A DNA stretch of 64,000 bases. Origin: Rhabdonatronobacter sediminivivens. Lineage in GTDB: Bacteria; Pseudomonadota; Alphaproteobacteria; Rhodobacterales; Rhodobacteraceae. The first letter of the stretch is position 1; every line of letters starts with the position of its first letter. The stretch spans positions 1 through 64,000 of the forward strand of contig NZ_JACBXS010000024.1 in the NCBI RefSeq assembly GCF_013415485.1, in the 5' to 3' direction. The notes beneath the pieces were generated by a model. That model did not search any database. It had not been told where the DNA came from and was given only the letters and a program-made list of their open reading frames with translations. Shown in pieces: positions 19,580 through 28,650 of this stretch. The translations under genes and the position numbers were made by a program.

Positions 19580-20566
19580 TCAGCGCGACAGCGCCGCCAG
19601 CCATTCTGCAAGCGCCGCGTCGCGCTGCGCTGCCGCCTCATCCGCCGAAAACAGCAGCGCGCGTTCGGGGACCATCAGCGTGTCAAACCCGTCGGGCAGG
19701 CCGTCCTCGGGCAGCACCGCCGGATACATCCAGTTGGTCGTGGGGATAATCTCCTGAAACGCATCCGACAGCATGAACTCCAGGAACTCTCGCGCCAGAT
19801 CCTGCTGGTCCGAGCTTTCCAGAATGCCGGCCACCTCGACCTGCATGTAATGGCCTTCGCTGAACTCGGCCGCTGCCTTGCTGGCATCACCCTCGGCGAT
19901 CAGGTGATAGGCCGGTGAGGTGGTATAGCTCAGCACCATGTCGACCTCGCCGCTGGTGAACAGCCCGTAGCTTTCCGACCATCCGCGCGTGACCGTCAGC
20001 ACCCGTGGCGCCAGCCCCTCCCAGATCGCGGGGGCGTCATCGCCATGGGCGGCCTTGATCCACATCAGCAGCCCCAACCCGGGGGTGGAGGATCTTGGAT
20101 CCTGAATCGCAATGCTCAGATCGGAGTCGATCAGTTCCGCAAAGCTGCCTGGCGGCTCGGGCAGGCGTTCGCGGTCATGGACAAAGGCGAAGTAGCCCCA
20201 GTCGAAGGGCAGGAACAGATCATCCTCCCAGGCGACGGGCAGGTCAAACTCCGCCGCGATCCCGTGCGGTGCGAAAAGACCGCTTTCGGCGGCCCGCGCG
20301 GTCAGGTTGGTGTCCAGCCCCAGCACCACATCGGCAGGGCTGCGCGCGCCTTCCAGTTGCAGCCGGGCCAGCAGGGCAGCGCCATCGCCGGTGCCGACCA
20401 TCTCCAGCCGGCAGTCGCAGATGGCCTCGAACGCCTCGCGCACGGCAGGGCCAGGGCCCCAGTCGGACACGAAGCTGTCATAGGTATAGACAGTCAGGGT
20501 GGGCGTGTCCGCTGTGGCCATGGCCGGGGCGAGCAGGGCCGCGGAAATCAGGACGGGATAGCGCAT
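19580..20566 (-). CDS. thiB: Periplasmic thiamine-binding protein ThiB
   Basis: Secreted solute-binding protein of 328 residues with a signal peptide (MRYPVLISAALLAPAMATA). The mature part begins with LTVYTYDSFVSDWGPG, characteristic of ThiB, and keeps CDCRLEMVGTGDGAALLARLQLEG-like segments and the TTSPAYH and NWMYPA regions. ATG 20566 has GAGAGG upstream. It is the first gene of thiBPQ, directly under a TPP riboswitch. Confidence 0.95.
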   Translation of the reverse strand: MRYPVLISAALLAPAMATADTPTLTVYTYDSFVSDWGPGPAVREAFEAICDCRLEMVGTGDGAALLARLQLEGARSPADVVLGLDTNLTARAAESGLFAPHGIAAEFDLPVAWEDDLFLPFDWGYFAFVHDRERLPEPPGSFAELIDSDLSIAIQDPRSSTPGLGLLMWIKAAHGDDAPAIWEGLAPRVLTVTRGWSESYGLFTSGEVDMVLSYTTSPAYHLIAEGDASKAAAEFSEGHYMQVEVAGILESSDQQDLAREFLEFMLSDAFQEIIPTTNWMYPAVLPEDGLPDGFDTLMVPERALLFSADEAAAQRDAALAEWLAALSR

Positions 20567-20617
20567 CGGGCAACCTCTCTCATGGTCGGTCGGACGGGAC
20601 CGGACGGGATCGGTTGA

Positions 20618-20712
20618 CGTCACCCTTCCCTCCGCCGGTCCGAACCGGTTCAGGTTCAACGGGTTCGCGCGCAGCCGCGCATCTCAGCCCATTGCCGGGC
20701 ACCCCGAGGTAA
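20618..20712 (-). promoter_or_regulatory. TPP riboswitch (thi box) upstream of thiBPQ
   Basis: Read on the minus strand, the leader has the conserved order TCGGGGTGCC, GGCTGAGA (CTGAGA complements 20682-20687), ACCC, AACCTGA (20650-20656), an ACCGGTTC stem, and GGAGGGAAGGG (about 20625-20633), the hallmark of the thiamine pyrophosphate aptamer. The aptamer ends about 50 bases before the thiB ATG, so control is probably by ribosome-site masking or early termination when TPP is abundant. Confidence 0.93.
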
Positions 20713-20851
20713 CCCCTGACCTATGCTGCGGCGGGCTGTGGCGCAAGGGGGCGTTGCCGAAACCGGGGGAATTGATCGTGGCTTCCGAATGCCGCATAAG
20801 CTGAACAGATGTTCAATTCCACGCCCGCAGGGGCAATGAGGGGGATACCGA

Positions 20852-21607
20852 ATGGAACTGTCAAAAGGGGCGGTGATCGTGACCGGGGGGGCTTCGGGGC
20901 TGGGGGCGGCCACGGCGCGGGCGTTGGTGGCAGCGGGTGCGCAGGTCACGCTGTTTGACCTGGATGCCACTGCCGGACAGGCCATGGCGCGGGAACTGGG
21001 CGCCCATTTCGCCGAAGTGGATGTGACGCGCGAGAACTCGGTCGCCGCCGGCATGGCCGAGGCCGTGGCCCGCATGGGCCGGATCAACGGGCTGGTCAAT
21101 TGCGCCGGGATCGCCACGGCGGCCCGGGTGCTGGGCCGCAACGGGCCGCATGACCTGGCCCTGTTCCAGCGCACCATCGACATCAATCTGGTGGGCAGCT
21201 TCAACTGCATGCGTCTGGCTTCGGCGGAAATGGCCCGCAATGACCCGGATGCCGATGGCGAACGCGGGGCGGTGGTCAACACGGCCTCGATCGCGGCGTT
21301 TGACGGGCAGAAGGGGCAGGTGGCCTATGCCGCGTCCAAGGCCGGGATCGCGGGGATGAGCCTTCCGGCCGCGCGTGACATGGCCACCCTGGGTATCCGC
21401 GTCAATGCCATTGCGCCGGGCACCTTTCTGACGCCGATGCTGGAAGGTCTGGGCCCCGAGGTGGTGGAGGGACTGGCCGCCGATGTGATCTTCCCGCGCC
21501 GTCTGGGCCGCCCGGAGGAATTCGCGCGGCTGGCCCTGTTCATGCTGGATTGCGCCTATCTCAACGGCGAGGTCGTGCGGTTGGACGGCGCCCTGCGGAT
21601 GCGCTGA
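20852..21607 (+). CDS. HSD10-type short-chain 3-hydroxyacyl-CoA dehydrogenase
   Basis: Classical SDR of 251 residues. The NAD site is TGGASGLG, with an Asp after beta-2 (LFDLD) favouring NAD over NADP. The catalytic set is Ser in NTASIAA, Tyr and Lys in YAASKAG. The ending NGEVVRLDGALRM is typical of the HSD17B10 family, which oxidises 3-hydroxy-2-methylbutyryl-CoA and other short 3-hydroxyacyl-CoAs in isoleucine and fatty-acid breakdown. It is divergent from thiB and convergent with tpiA; no beta-oxidation partner is adjacent. Confidence 0.85.
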   Translation: MELSKGAVIVTGGASGLGAATARALVAAGAQVTLFDLDATAGQAMARELGAHFAEVDVTRENSVAAGMAEAVARMGRINGLVNCAGIATAARVLGRNGPHDLALFQRTIDINLVGSFNCMRLASAEMARNDPDADGERGAVVNTASIAAFDGQKGQVAYAASKAGIAGMSLPAARDMATLGIRVNAIAPGTFLTPMLEGLGPEVVEGLAADVIFPRRLGRPEEFARLALFMLDCAYLNGEVVRLDGALRMR

Positions 21608-21610
21608 GGC

Positions 21611-22345
21611 CTAGCCCTCCGCTGCCTCCAGCGCGGCGATGATCGCGCCGAAATCCGCCGCTTTCAATGAGGCACCGCCCACAAGCGCGCCGTCCACATT
21701 GGCAATGGCAAAGATCTCGGCCGCGTTGGAGGGCTTGACGGACCCACCATAGAGCAATCGGATGCCTGCATCGGGCAGGGCGGCACGCAGGGTATCGTGG
21801 ACTTCGGCAATCTGGGCGTCGGTCGGGGTGCGCCCGGTGCCGATGGCCCAGACGGGCTCATAGGCGACCACGGTGTTTTCCGCGCTGGCGCCGTCAGGAA
21901 GCGAGTCGCGCAACTGTTCGCGCACCACGGCCAGGGTCTGGCCGGCATCGCGCTGGGCCTCGGTCTCGCCCACGCAGATGATCGCCACCAGCCCGGCGCC
22001 ATGGGCGGCGGTGGCCTTGGCGGCGACCAGGGCCGAGTCCTCGCCATGATCGGCGCGGCGTTCGGAATGGCCCAGGATCACATGGCTGGCCCCCGCATCC
22101 GCCAGCATCGCGGCCGAGACATCGCCGGTATGCGCCCCCTGCGCCGCCGGGTGGCAGTCCTGCGCGCCGATGGCAAAGGGGGTGCGCGCCAGGGCCTTGG
22201 CCATGCGGCAGATCAGCGTGGCGGGCGGGCACAAAAGCACATCGACCGCGGGCGCGGGCAGGTCACGCGCCAGCGCCTCGGCCTGCGCCAGATCGGCGGC
22301 AAGCCCGTGCATCTTCCAGTTTCCGGCAGCAAGTTTGCGGCGCAT
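21611..22345 (-). CDS. tpiA: Triosephosphate isomerase
   Basis: TIM barrel of 244 residues interconverting dihydroxyacetone phosphate and glyceraldehyde-3-phosphate. Catalytic Lys11 (GNWKMH), His93 (LGHSERR) and Glu163 ([11 protein letters not shown]) are present, with the phosphate loop [12 protein letters not shown] chose ATG 22345, giving the usual N terminus [11 protein letters not shown]; a TTG six codons upstream would add an unusual extension. It stands alone and converges with the dehydrogenase gene with 3 bases between. Confidence 0.97.
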   Translation of the reverse strand: MRRKLAAGNWKMHGLAADLAQAEALARDLPAPAVDVLLCPPATLICRMAKALARTPFAIGAQDCHPAAQGAHTGDVSAAMLADAGASHVILGHSERRADHGEDSALVAAKATAAHGAGLVAIICVGETEAQRDAGQTLAVVREQLRDSLPDGASAENTVVAYEPVWAIGTGRTPTDAQIAEVHDTLRAALPDAGIRLLYGGSVKPSNAAEIFAIANVDGALVGGASLKAADFGAIIAALEAAEG

Positions 22346-22430
22346 GGGGACCCTCTTGTGCAATATCTTGCAAGGGTTCTAGCGCAGAACGGGGCAGGTG
22401 GGGAACCCTTGGCGGACCGGCAGGCGCCTG

Positions 22431-22832
22431 TCAGCCGCGCAAACGCGGGGCGGCGCCTGCCGCTTCGGCGGCGGCTTCGGCGTCGACATTGCCGAACTTG
22501 ATCGATTCGCCGCAGCCGCAGGCCTCGGTCACGTTGGGGTTGCGGAACTTGAACCCGCTTTCGATCAACCCGGTTTCATAGTCGATCTCGGTGCCGAACA
22601 TGAACATCTGCGCCATGGGGGCGATGATCACGCAGGCGCCATCCTGTTCAACGACCTCTTCATGCTCGCCGACCTCCAGCGCGGCCTCCATGGTGTATTC
22701 CATGCCCGCGCAGCCGCCTTTCTTGACGCCGATCCGAAGGCCCTTGGCGCTTTCGCGCTCCATCAGCCGGGCGATATGGCGCACGGCGCGGGGGGTCAGG
22801 GTGACAGGGGATTTTCCGGGGATACCAAACAT
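22431..22832 (-). CDS. A-type Fe-S cluster carrier (IscA/SufA/HesB family)
   Basis: Carrier of 133 residues with the three conserved cysteines Cys41 (KKGGCAG), Cys105 and Cys107 (ACGCGES), which hold and pass on an Fe-S cluster. The start MFGIPGKSPVTL has a GGAAG site about 9 bases upstream; a longer frame from 22955 would be an unlikely extension. It lies 68 bases after the MIP18-type gene on the same strand, and together they look like the tail of a SUF system. The rest of suf is not in the window. The exact subtype is uncertain. Confidence 0.9.
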   Translation of the reverse strand: MFGIPGKSPVTLTPRAVRHIARLMERESAKGLRIGVKKGGCAGMEYTMEAALEVGEHEEVVEQDGACVIIAPMAQMFMFGTEIDYETGLIESGFKFRNPNVTEACGCGESIKFGNVDAEAAAEAAGAAPRLRG

Positions 22833-22900
22833 TCGGTCATCTTCCAGGGTTTGGCGCGACCACGCCGCGCCGGAGTGAATTTGCGCACCGCATGCGCGGC

Positions 22901-23263
22901 TTACATGAAGCCCAGTTCCAACCGGGCCTCGTCCGACATCATGTCCATGCCCCATTGCGGCTCGAAGGTCATTTCAACATCCACCTGCTTGACCCCGGCC
23001 ACGGCATTGACGGCATCGGCGACCCAGCCCGGCATTTCGCCCGCCACGGGGCAACCCGGCGCGGTCAGGGTCATGGTGATATCGACCGCATTCTCATCGC
23101 TGATGGCGATGGTGTATATCAGGCCCAGATCATAGATATTCACCGGGATTTCCGGGTCATAAACGCTCTTGCAGGCCTCGACGATATCCTCATAGAGCGG
23201 ATGCCCGGTGCTTGAGGGCTTGATCAGCGGTTCGCCTTCGGCGGGGGCGGTTTGTGGGGTCAT
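22901..23263 (-). CDS. MIP18/DUF59 Fe-S assembly protein, SufT-like
   Basis: Protein of 120 residues with the MIP18 (DUF59/PaaD) domain: DPEIPVNIYDLGLIY, the conserved Cys71 in TAPGCP, and an FEPQW region near the end. SufT-type members help mature Fe-S proteins. The start MTPQTAPAEG follows a less likely longer frame. Its neighbour is an A-type carrier, consistent with joint cluster assembly. It diverges from tgt with about 130 bases between. Confidence 0.88.
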   Translation of the reverse strand: MTPQTAPAEGEPLIKPSSTGHPLYEDIVEACKSVYDPEIPVNIYDLGLIYTIAISDENAVDITMTLTAPGCPVAGEMPGWVADAVNAVAGVKQVDVEMTFEPQWGMDMMSDEARLELGFM

Positions 23264-23393
23264 GTCAGCCTCGCAGGTTTGTTGAGTGAATATATAAGGA
23301 ATTCTGCCGATGCGTCCAGTGGGGCCGCGGTGCCCTTGGCACGGGGCGCGAAATCGCGCAGAAGGCAGCTTTCGGGCGCAACGGGACAGACGT

Positions 23394-24518
23394 ATGAGCT
23401 TTGCCTTCGACATTCAGGCCCGCGACGGGCGCGCGCGCAGCGGCGTTTTGCGCACCACGCGTGGGGATATTCGCACCCCTGCCTTCATGCCGGTGGGCAC
23501 CGCCGCCACCGTCAAGGCCATGCGCCCCGAAAGCGTGCGCGAGACAGGGGCGGATATCCTGCTGGGCAACACCTATCACCTGATGCTGCGGCCCGGGGCG
23601 GAACGGATCGCGCGGCTGGGCGGGCTGCACCGGTTCATGAACTGGGACGGGCCGATCCTGACCGATTCGGGCGGGTTTCAGGTCATGTCGCTGGCGTCTT
23701 TGCGCAAGTTGACCGAAGCGGGCGTGCGCTTTTCCAGCCATATCGACGGCTCCAAGCATGTGCTGTCGCCGGAAAGCAGCATGGAGATCCAGCGCCTGCT
23801 GGGCTCGGACATTGTCATGGCCTTTGACGAATGCCCGGCCCTGCCCGCCGACAAGGCCCGGATAGCTGCCAGCATGCGGTTGTCCATGCGCTGGGCGCAA
23901 CGATCGCGCGATGCATTTGGCGACCGCCCCGGCCATGCGCTGTTCGGCATCCAGCAGGGCGGGCTGGCACGTGACCTGCGCGAGGAAAGCGCCGAGGCCC
24001 TGCGCGCCATCGGCTTTGACGGCTATGCCATTGGCGGGCTGGCCGTGGGCGAGGGGCAGGCCGCCATGTTCGAGGTTCTGGACCACGCCCCCCAGATGCT
24101 GCCCGAGGATCGCCCCCGCTACCTGATGGGCGTGGGCAAGCCCGATGACATCGTCGGTGCGGTGCTGCGCGGAGTGGACATGTTCGATTGCGTGCTGCCC
24201 TCGCGCTCCGGGCGGACGGGGCAGGCCTGGACCCGGCGCGGGCCGGTGAACCTGCGCAACGCGCGCCACCGTGATGACCCGCGCCCGCTGGATGAAAGCT
24301 GCACCTGCCCGGCCTGCCGCGGCTATTCGCGGGCCTATCTGCACCATGTGACCCGCGCGGACGAGATCATCGGGTCCATGCTTCTGACATGGCACAATTT
24401 GCAGTATTATCAGGATCTGATGGCCGGGCTGCGGCAGGCCATTGCCGATGGTGATCTGGCGGGTTTCATCGCCGCCTTCGACCGCCAGCGCGCCGAAGGC
24501 GATATCGAACCGCTGTAG
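23394..24518 (+). CDS. tgt: Queuine tRNA-ribosyltransferase
   Basis: Enzyme of 374 residues exchanging guanine-34 for preQ1 in tRNAs with GUN anticodons. Asp91 in [12 protein letters not shown] and the nucleophile Asp in [15 protein letters not shown] are present, as are the zinc ligands CxCxxC (CTCPAC) with a downstream His (LTWHNLQYY). I used ATG 23394 ([12 protein letters not shown]), which gives the family N terminus and length; the frame is open another 84 bases upstream without a sensible start. No queuosine biosynthesis gene is adjacent. Confidence 0.97.
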   Translation: MSFAFDIQARDGRARSGVLRTTRGDIRTPAFMPVGTAATVKAMRPESVRETGADILLGNTYHLMLRPGAERIARLGGLHRFMNWDGPILTDSGGFQVMSLASLRKLTEAGVRFSSHIDGSKHVLSPESSMEIQRLLGSDIVMAFDECPALPADKARIAASMRLSMRWAQRSRDAFGDRPGHALFGIQQGGLARDLREESAEALRAIGFDGYAIGGLAVGEGQAAMFEVLDHAPQMLPEDRPRYLMGVGKPDDIVGAVLRGVDMFDCVLPSRSGRTGQAWTRRGPVNLRNARHRDDPRPLDESCTCPACRGYSRAYLHHVTRADEIIGSMLLTWHNLQYYQDLMAGLRQAIADGDLAGFIAAFDRQRAEGDIEPL

Positions 24519-24533
24519 CACCGGGGAACGCCC

Positions 24534-24749
24534 ATGAGCCAGGACACAACCGACCGCACCCTTGCCGCCGAAGAACGCATCGCCCATCTGCTGCGTGCGG
24601 TGGATGAACTGTCGGACCAGACCCGCGCCCAGGCTGAGCGGATCGCCCGGCTGGAGGCGCAGATGGCCGAGCTTCGGCGCCGCGATGCCGACCGCGATGC
24701 CGGGTCCGGCGGGCTGTTCTTTGCAGATGAGCGCCCGCCGCACTGGTGA
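24534..24749 (+). CDS. slyX: SlyX-like coiled-coil protein
   Basis: Protein of 71 residues, nearly all coiled coil (about 10-50, heptads ERIAHLL...RIARLEAQMAELR), with the tail ERPPHW that matches the PPHY-type ending of the SlyX family. Function of SlyX is not established. It lies 15 bases after tgt and is probably co-transcribed. Confidence 0.8.
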   Translation: MSQDTTDRTLAAEERIAHLLRAVDELSDQTRAQAERIARLEAQMAELRRRDADRDAGSGGLFFADERPPHW

Positions 24750-24817
24750 GTGCCCACGCGTGCGCCGGGGCCGGTCCTGAGCCGGGGCATTGAACCACGG
24801 TACCATCGCTGGCGGGG

Positions 24818-26863
24818 TCAGATATCCTTCATCAGCCGCAGCGCGTCATGGATGGCGGCGTGGGTGTTGCGGGCGCTGACGGCATCGCCGATGCGGTAGA
24901 GGTGGAAGCGACCCGCGGGGTTGCGGGTCACCTCCTGCGGGCGTCCGGCAATCAGCGCGTCATGATCCACCGCACCGCCGTTCACCGACAGGGGCTTGAG
25001 GGCGAAATACAGGTCGTCCAGCGGCAGGGTGCCATAATTGACCACCACCTGATCATAGTGCTGGTCGCGCCTGTGGTCGCTGTAATCGGTGCCGATGGTG
25101 GCGGCCAGGCGGTTGCCCTCGCGCGCCACATCCAACAGGCGGCGGGTGACGGTAAAGGTCACATCCTTGTTCTGCAATGCGCGCATGTAGGGGACAAGGT
25201 TCATGCCCATGATCTCGGGCGCGAAGCTGCGGTCCGGGGTCATCACCTCGACCTCGGCGTCCGCATTGGCTGCCACTTCCGCCGCCATCAGGCCCGGGTG
25301 GTCGCCCGCTTCATCATAGACCAGCACGCGGCCCGCGGGCTTCACATCGCCCGCGATCATGTCCCAGGCGCTGACCACATGCGGGTTCTCAGTGCCGCTT
25401 TCGAAAAGCTCCGTGTTGGGCAGCCCGCCGGTGGCGATGATCACCACATCCGGGGCCAGCGCGGTCACGTCCTCGGCCTCGGCATAGGTGTTGAAATGGA
25501 AGGTCACATCGCGGGCGGCACACTGGGCCATGCGCCAGTCGATGATGCCCATCATCTCGCGCCGCCGGGGGTTCTGGGCGGTCAGGCGGATCTGGCCGCC
25601 GGGGTCGGGCTGGGCCTCGAACACGGTCACATGGTGCCCGCGTTCGGCAGCTACGCGGGCGGCCTCCAGCCCGCCGGGGCCAGCGCCGACGATCACCACC
25701 CGCTTGCGCGCCTTGGCGGGCGCGATCACATGCGGCAGGGACAGCTCGCGCCCGGTGGCGGGGTTGTGGATGCACAGCGCCTCGCCCGCCTGATAGATGC
25801 GGTCCAGACAATAGGTGGCGCCGACGCAGGGGCGGATGTCATCCTCACGCCCTTCGGTGATCTTCTGCACGATATGCGGGTCGGCCATATGCGCGCGAGT
25901 CATGCCGACCATGTCCAGAAGCCCCGAGGCCACGGCATGGCGCGCGGTGGCCACATCCGGAATGCGGGCGGCATGGAAGGTGGGCATGCCGGTCGCCGCG
26001 CGCACGGCGCCCGCGAAATCCAGATGCGGGGCGGATTTCATGCCCTGCACCGGGATCACATCGGTCATCGCCGGGTCGGTATGGATGCGCCCACGGATGA
26101 CGTTCAGGAAATCGACCATCCCGCAGGCGGCCAGCCGCTTCGAGATCTCCAGCCCCTCGGCGGCGTCAATCCCGCCCTGCGCAGCCTCATCGGCCGTGTA
26201 GCGCACGCCCAGGATGAACCCGTCGCCCACCCGCGCGCGGATGGCGCGCAGCGTGTCCATGAGCAGTCGCATGCGGGTATCCAGGCTCTGACCGCCATAG
26301 GGGCCGTCCAGATCGTTGGTCAGCGGGGACCAGAACTGATCGAGCAGATGGCCGTAGACCTGCAATTCCACCCCGTCCATGCCGCCCGCCTGCATCCGCT
26401 CGGCGGCATCGGCAAAGTCGGTGATGATGCGCGCGATGTCCCAATCCTCGGCCAGTTTGGGGAATGAACGGTGCGCGGGTTCGCGGTGCTTGCTGGACGA
26501 AAGCGAGGGTAGCCAGTCGCCCTTGTTCCACCCGGTCCGGCGGCCCAGATGCGACAGCTGGATCATCACCGCGCAGCCGTGGTCATGGCAGGCATCGGTC
26601 AGCGCGCGGATATGGGGGACGACCTCATCCTTCCAGGCCAGCACGTTGTTGAACGCGGGCGGGCTGTCGCGTGAGACCGAGGCCGACCCGGCGGTCATGG
26701 CCAGCGCCACGCCCGCCTTCGCCCGTTCGGCGTGATAGGCGACATAGCGCGCTTTTGGCATCCCGTCCTCGGGGTAGGCGGGTTCATGGGCGGTGGTCAT
26801 GATCCGGTTGCGCAGGGTCAGGTGCTTCAACTGATAGGGCTGCAGCAGGGGGTCGTTGGACAT
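24818..26863 (-). CDS. FMN/FAD oxidoreductase of the DgcA/TMADH/N-methylproline demethylase type
   Basis: Flavoprotein of 681 residues. An OYE-like FMN barrel (about 1-370) is followed by an FAD/NAD-binding part starting at VVIVGAGPGGLEAA (about 389). This architecture is shared with trimethylamine dehydrogenase, DgcA (dimethylglycine demethylation) and stachydrine/N-methylproline demethylases; the N terminus and QLSHLGRRT place it near the DgcA group. Between the domains, C346-x5-C352-x11-C364 replaces the four-cysteine C-x2-C-x2-C-x12-C cluster site of TMADH; the second position is Ala. It is 10 bases downstream of an MttB-family gene, so the pair probably demethylates a methylated amine or betaine. 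The substrate is not certain. Confidence 0.87.
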   Translation of the reverse strand: MSNDPLLQPYQLKHLTLRNRIMTTAHEPAYPEDGMPKARYVAYHAERAKAGVALAMTAGSASVSRDSPPAFNNVLAWKDEVVPHIRALTDACHDHGCAVMIQLSHLGRRTGWNKGDWLPSLSSSKHREPAHRSFPKLAEDWDIARIITDFADAAERMQAGGMDGVELQVYGHLLDQFWSPLTNDLDGPYGGQSLDTRMRLLMDTLRAIRARVGDGFILGVRYTADEAAQGGIDAAEGLEISKRLAACGMVDFLNVIRGRIHTDPAMTDVIPVQGMKSAPHLDFAGAVRAATGMPTFHAARIPDVATARHAVASGLLDMVGMTRAHMADPHIVQKITEGREDDIRPCVGATYCLDRIYQAGEALCIHNPATGRELSLPHVIAPAKARKRVVIVGAGPGGLEAARVAAERGHHVTVFEAQPDPGGQIRLTAQNPRRREMMGIIDWRMAQCAARDVTFHFNTYAEAEDVTALAPDVVIIATGGLPNTELFESGTENPHVVSAWDMIAGDVKPAGRVLVYDEAGDHPGLMAAEVAANADAEVEVMTPDRSFAPEIMGMNLVPYMRALQNKDVTFTVTRRLLDVAREGNRLAATIGTDYSDHRRDQHYDQVVVNYGTLPLDDLYFALKPLSVNGGAVDHDALIAGRPQEVTRNPAGRFHLYRIGDAVSARNTHAAIHDALRLMKDI

Positions 26864-26872
26864 GGGGCCTCC

Positions 26873-28471
26873 TCAGTACCACGCGTCCGGCGCGGCGGCC
26901 TTCTTGCGTGCGACATAATCCTTCAGCGCCGCGTCCACGCCGGGGTCCATGGGGGGCGGCTGGTAGCGCGCCAGCACGTCCTTCCAGCGCTGGTTGGCAC
27001 GGCGCGCAGCATCGACACTGCCCGACTCCTCCCAGGTTTCATAGGTGCGATCATCGTTGAAGCCGCTGTCCCAATAAGCGGTTTCATAGTGGCGCAGGGT
27101 GTGGTCGGTGCCGAAAAGATGCTCTCCCGGGCCGAATTGCGCCAGCGCGTCAAAGGCCAGCGTGTCCTCGCTGACCTCGATCCCCGCCAGATAGGCATGG
27201 AGCGCGCCGCACATGTCCATGTCCATGATCATCTTCTCATAGGACATGGAGAGCAGTCCATCCACGAACCCCGCCGCGTGCAGGATGTAATTTGCGCCCC
27301 CCTGCACCGCCGACATCATCGACATCATCGCCTGCTGCATGGCCTGCCCGTCCGGCGCCTTCGAGGTGCTGAAATTGCCCGCGCAGCGCAGGGGCAGGTC
27401 CAGCCGCCGCGCAAGCTGCCCCATGACCAGCGAGCCCAGCGCCGGTTCCGGCGTGCCGAAGGTGGGGGAGCCGCTGCGCAAGGACATGGATGACAGAAAC
27501 GCCCCCAGCACCACCGGCGCCCCGGGGCGCACCAGCTGCGCCAGCGCGCAGGAGGCCATGGATTCCGCCAGGCATTGCGCCACCGCCCCCGCCATGGTCA
27601 GCGGTGAGACCGCGCCGCCCAGCAGGAACGGCAGGTGGATGGAGCCCTGACCGGCGGCGGCATAGGTGCGGATGCCCGCCGTTGTCACCCCGTCCAGCAC
27701 CAGCGGCGAAGTGGTGTTGAAGTTCCCCATGATGACGCAGTTGCGATCCACGAACTCCGCGCCGAACAGGATGCGACACATCTCGATGCTGTCGGCGGCG
27801 CGCTCCGGCGCGGTGACCGAGCCAAGAAACGCTCGGTCCGAATAGCGCATATGCGCGTGGACCATGTCCAGATGGCGCTTGTTGACGGGCACATCCGTCG
27901 GCTCGCAGATGGTGCCGCCCGAGTGGTGCAGCCAGGGCGAGGATTGCGCCAGTTTGATCAGGTTTTCGAAATCCGAGATCGTCCCGTAGCGCCGCCCCTG
28001 ATCGAGGTCCATGACAAAGGGTGAGCCATAGGCGGGGGCAAAGACCATGGCATCGCCGCCGATCTGCACGCTGTTGGCGGGGTTGCGGGCGTGCTGGGTA
28101 AAGCACGCGGGCGCGGATTTCAGGATCTCGCGCAGCATTCCCGGTTCAAAGCGGATGCGCCATGTGGCGCCGGTCAGATGCGTCACCTTGGCGCCCGCGC
28201 GGCGATAAAGCGCCATCGCCTCGGGATCGTCGCGCAGCTCTATGCCGATTTCAGCCAGGATGCGCTCGGCGGTGGCCTCGATCCGGGCCAGCGCCTCCTC
28301 CTGCAACAGGTCATAGGTGGGGATGCGCCGGGTGATATAGGGCGTGCGCAGGTGCAGGTTCTGGCCTGGTTCGGCGCTGCGAGTGGATTGGGCGCGACCC
28401 TTGCGCGCGCGGCGCGCCGGGCGGGCGTCCAAGGCGATGGTGGCGGCGGTGGTTGGGGCGTCTGGCAACAT
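26873..28471 (-). CDS. MttB-family (non-pyrrolysine) corrinoid-type methyltransferase
   Basis: Protein of 533 residues of the trimethylamine methyltransferase MttB superfamily (for example RRAGAKV, GGAVSPLTMAGA, FGTPEPALGSL, GEHLFGTDHTL). There is no in-frame amber codon, so it belongs to the non-pyrrolysine branch, some members of which demethylate glycine betaine or proline betaine and pass the methyl to a corrinoid protein. No corrinoid protein gene is adjacent. ATG 28471 is favoured because GAGGG sits 7 bases upstream; an in-frame ATG at 28477 is too close. It is divergent from a LysR regulator and followed by the DgcA-type flavoprotein. The substrate is inferred only in class. Confidence 0.88.
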   Translation of the reverse strand: MLPDAPTTAATIALDARPARRARKGRAQSTRSAEPGQNLHLRTPYITRRIPTYDLLQEEALARIEATAERILAEIGIELRDDPEAMALYRRAGAKVTHLTGATWRIRFEPGMLREILKSAPACFTQHARNPANSVQIGGDAMVFAPAYGSPFVMDLDQGRRYGTISDFENLIKLAQSSPWLHHSGGTICEPTDVPVNKRHLDMVHAHMRYSDRAFLGSVTAPERAADSIEMCRILFGAEFVDRNCVIMGNFNTTSPLVLDGVTTAGIRTYAAAGQGSIHLPFLLGGAVSPLTMAGAVAQCLAESMASCALAQLVRPGAPVVLGAFLSSMSLRSGSPTFGTPEPALGSLVMGQLARRLDLPLRCAGNFSTSKAPDGQAMQQAMMSMMSAVQGGANYILHAAGFVDGLLSMSYEKMIMDMDMCGALHAYLAGIEVSEDTLAFDALAQFGPGEHLFGTDHTLRHYETAYWDSGFNDDRTYETWEESGSVDAARRANQRWKDVLARYQPPPMDPGVDAALKDYVARKKAAAPDAWY

Positions 28472-28650
28472 GGGCATACCCTCGGCAAGTGGCAGGCCGG
28501 GGCCGGGCCTGCATGGCGGCCGGAAAATCCTGCGGCGGGCAGGCGGCGCTGGCAATCGCGGAAAGATTCATGCAGGCTTAGGTCAGTTTGCCCTGCCCGT
28601 GCCAGTTCGCCTGCGGCGCGCGCAAAGCGCCGCCCTGAAATGAGGTCAGC
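28472..28650. promoter_or_regulatory. Divergent promoter region of mttB-like and lysR genes
   Basis: This 179-base gap lies between divergent genes, the classic layout for LysR autoregulation and activation. CCTGCATG (28508-28515) and its exact complement CATGCAGG (28569-28576) form an 8-bp dyad about 60 bases apart. They could be two regulator half-sites, but neither fits T-N11-A strongly. Confidence 0.4.

Noticed and set aside
26873-28471. Pyrrolysine-containing MttB
   Set aside because: No in-frame TAG exists; the frame is continuous, so this is the non-pyrrolysine branch.
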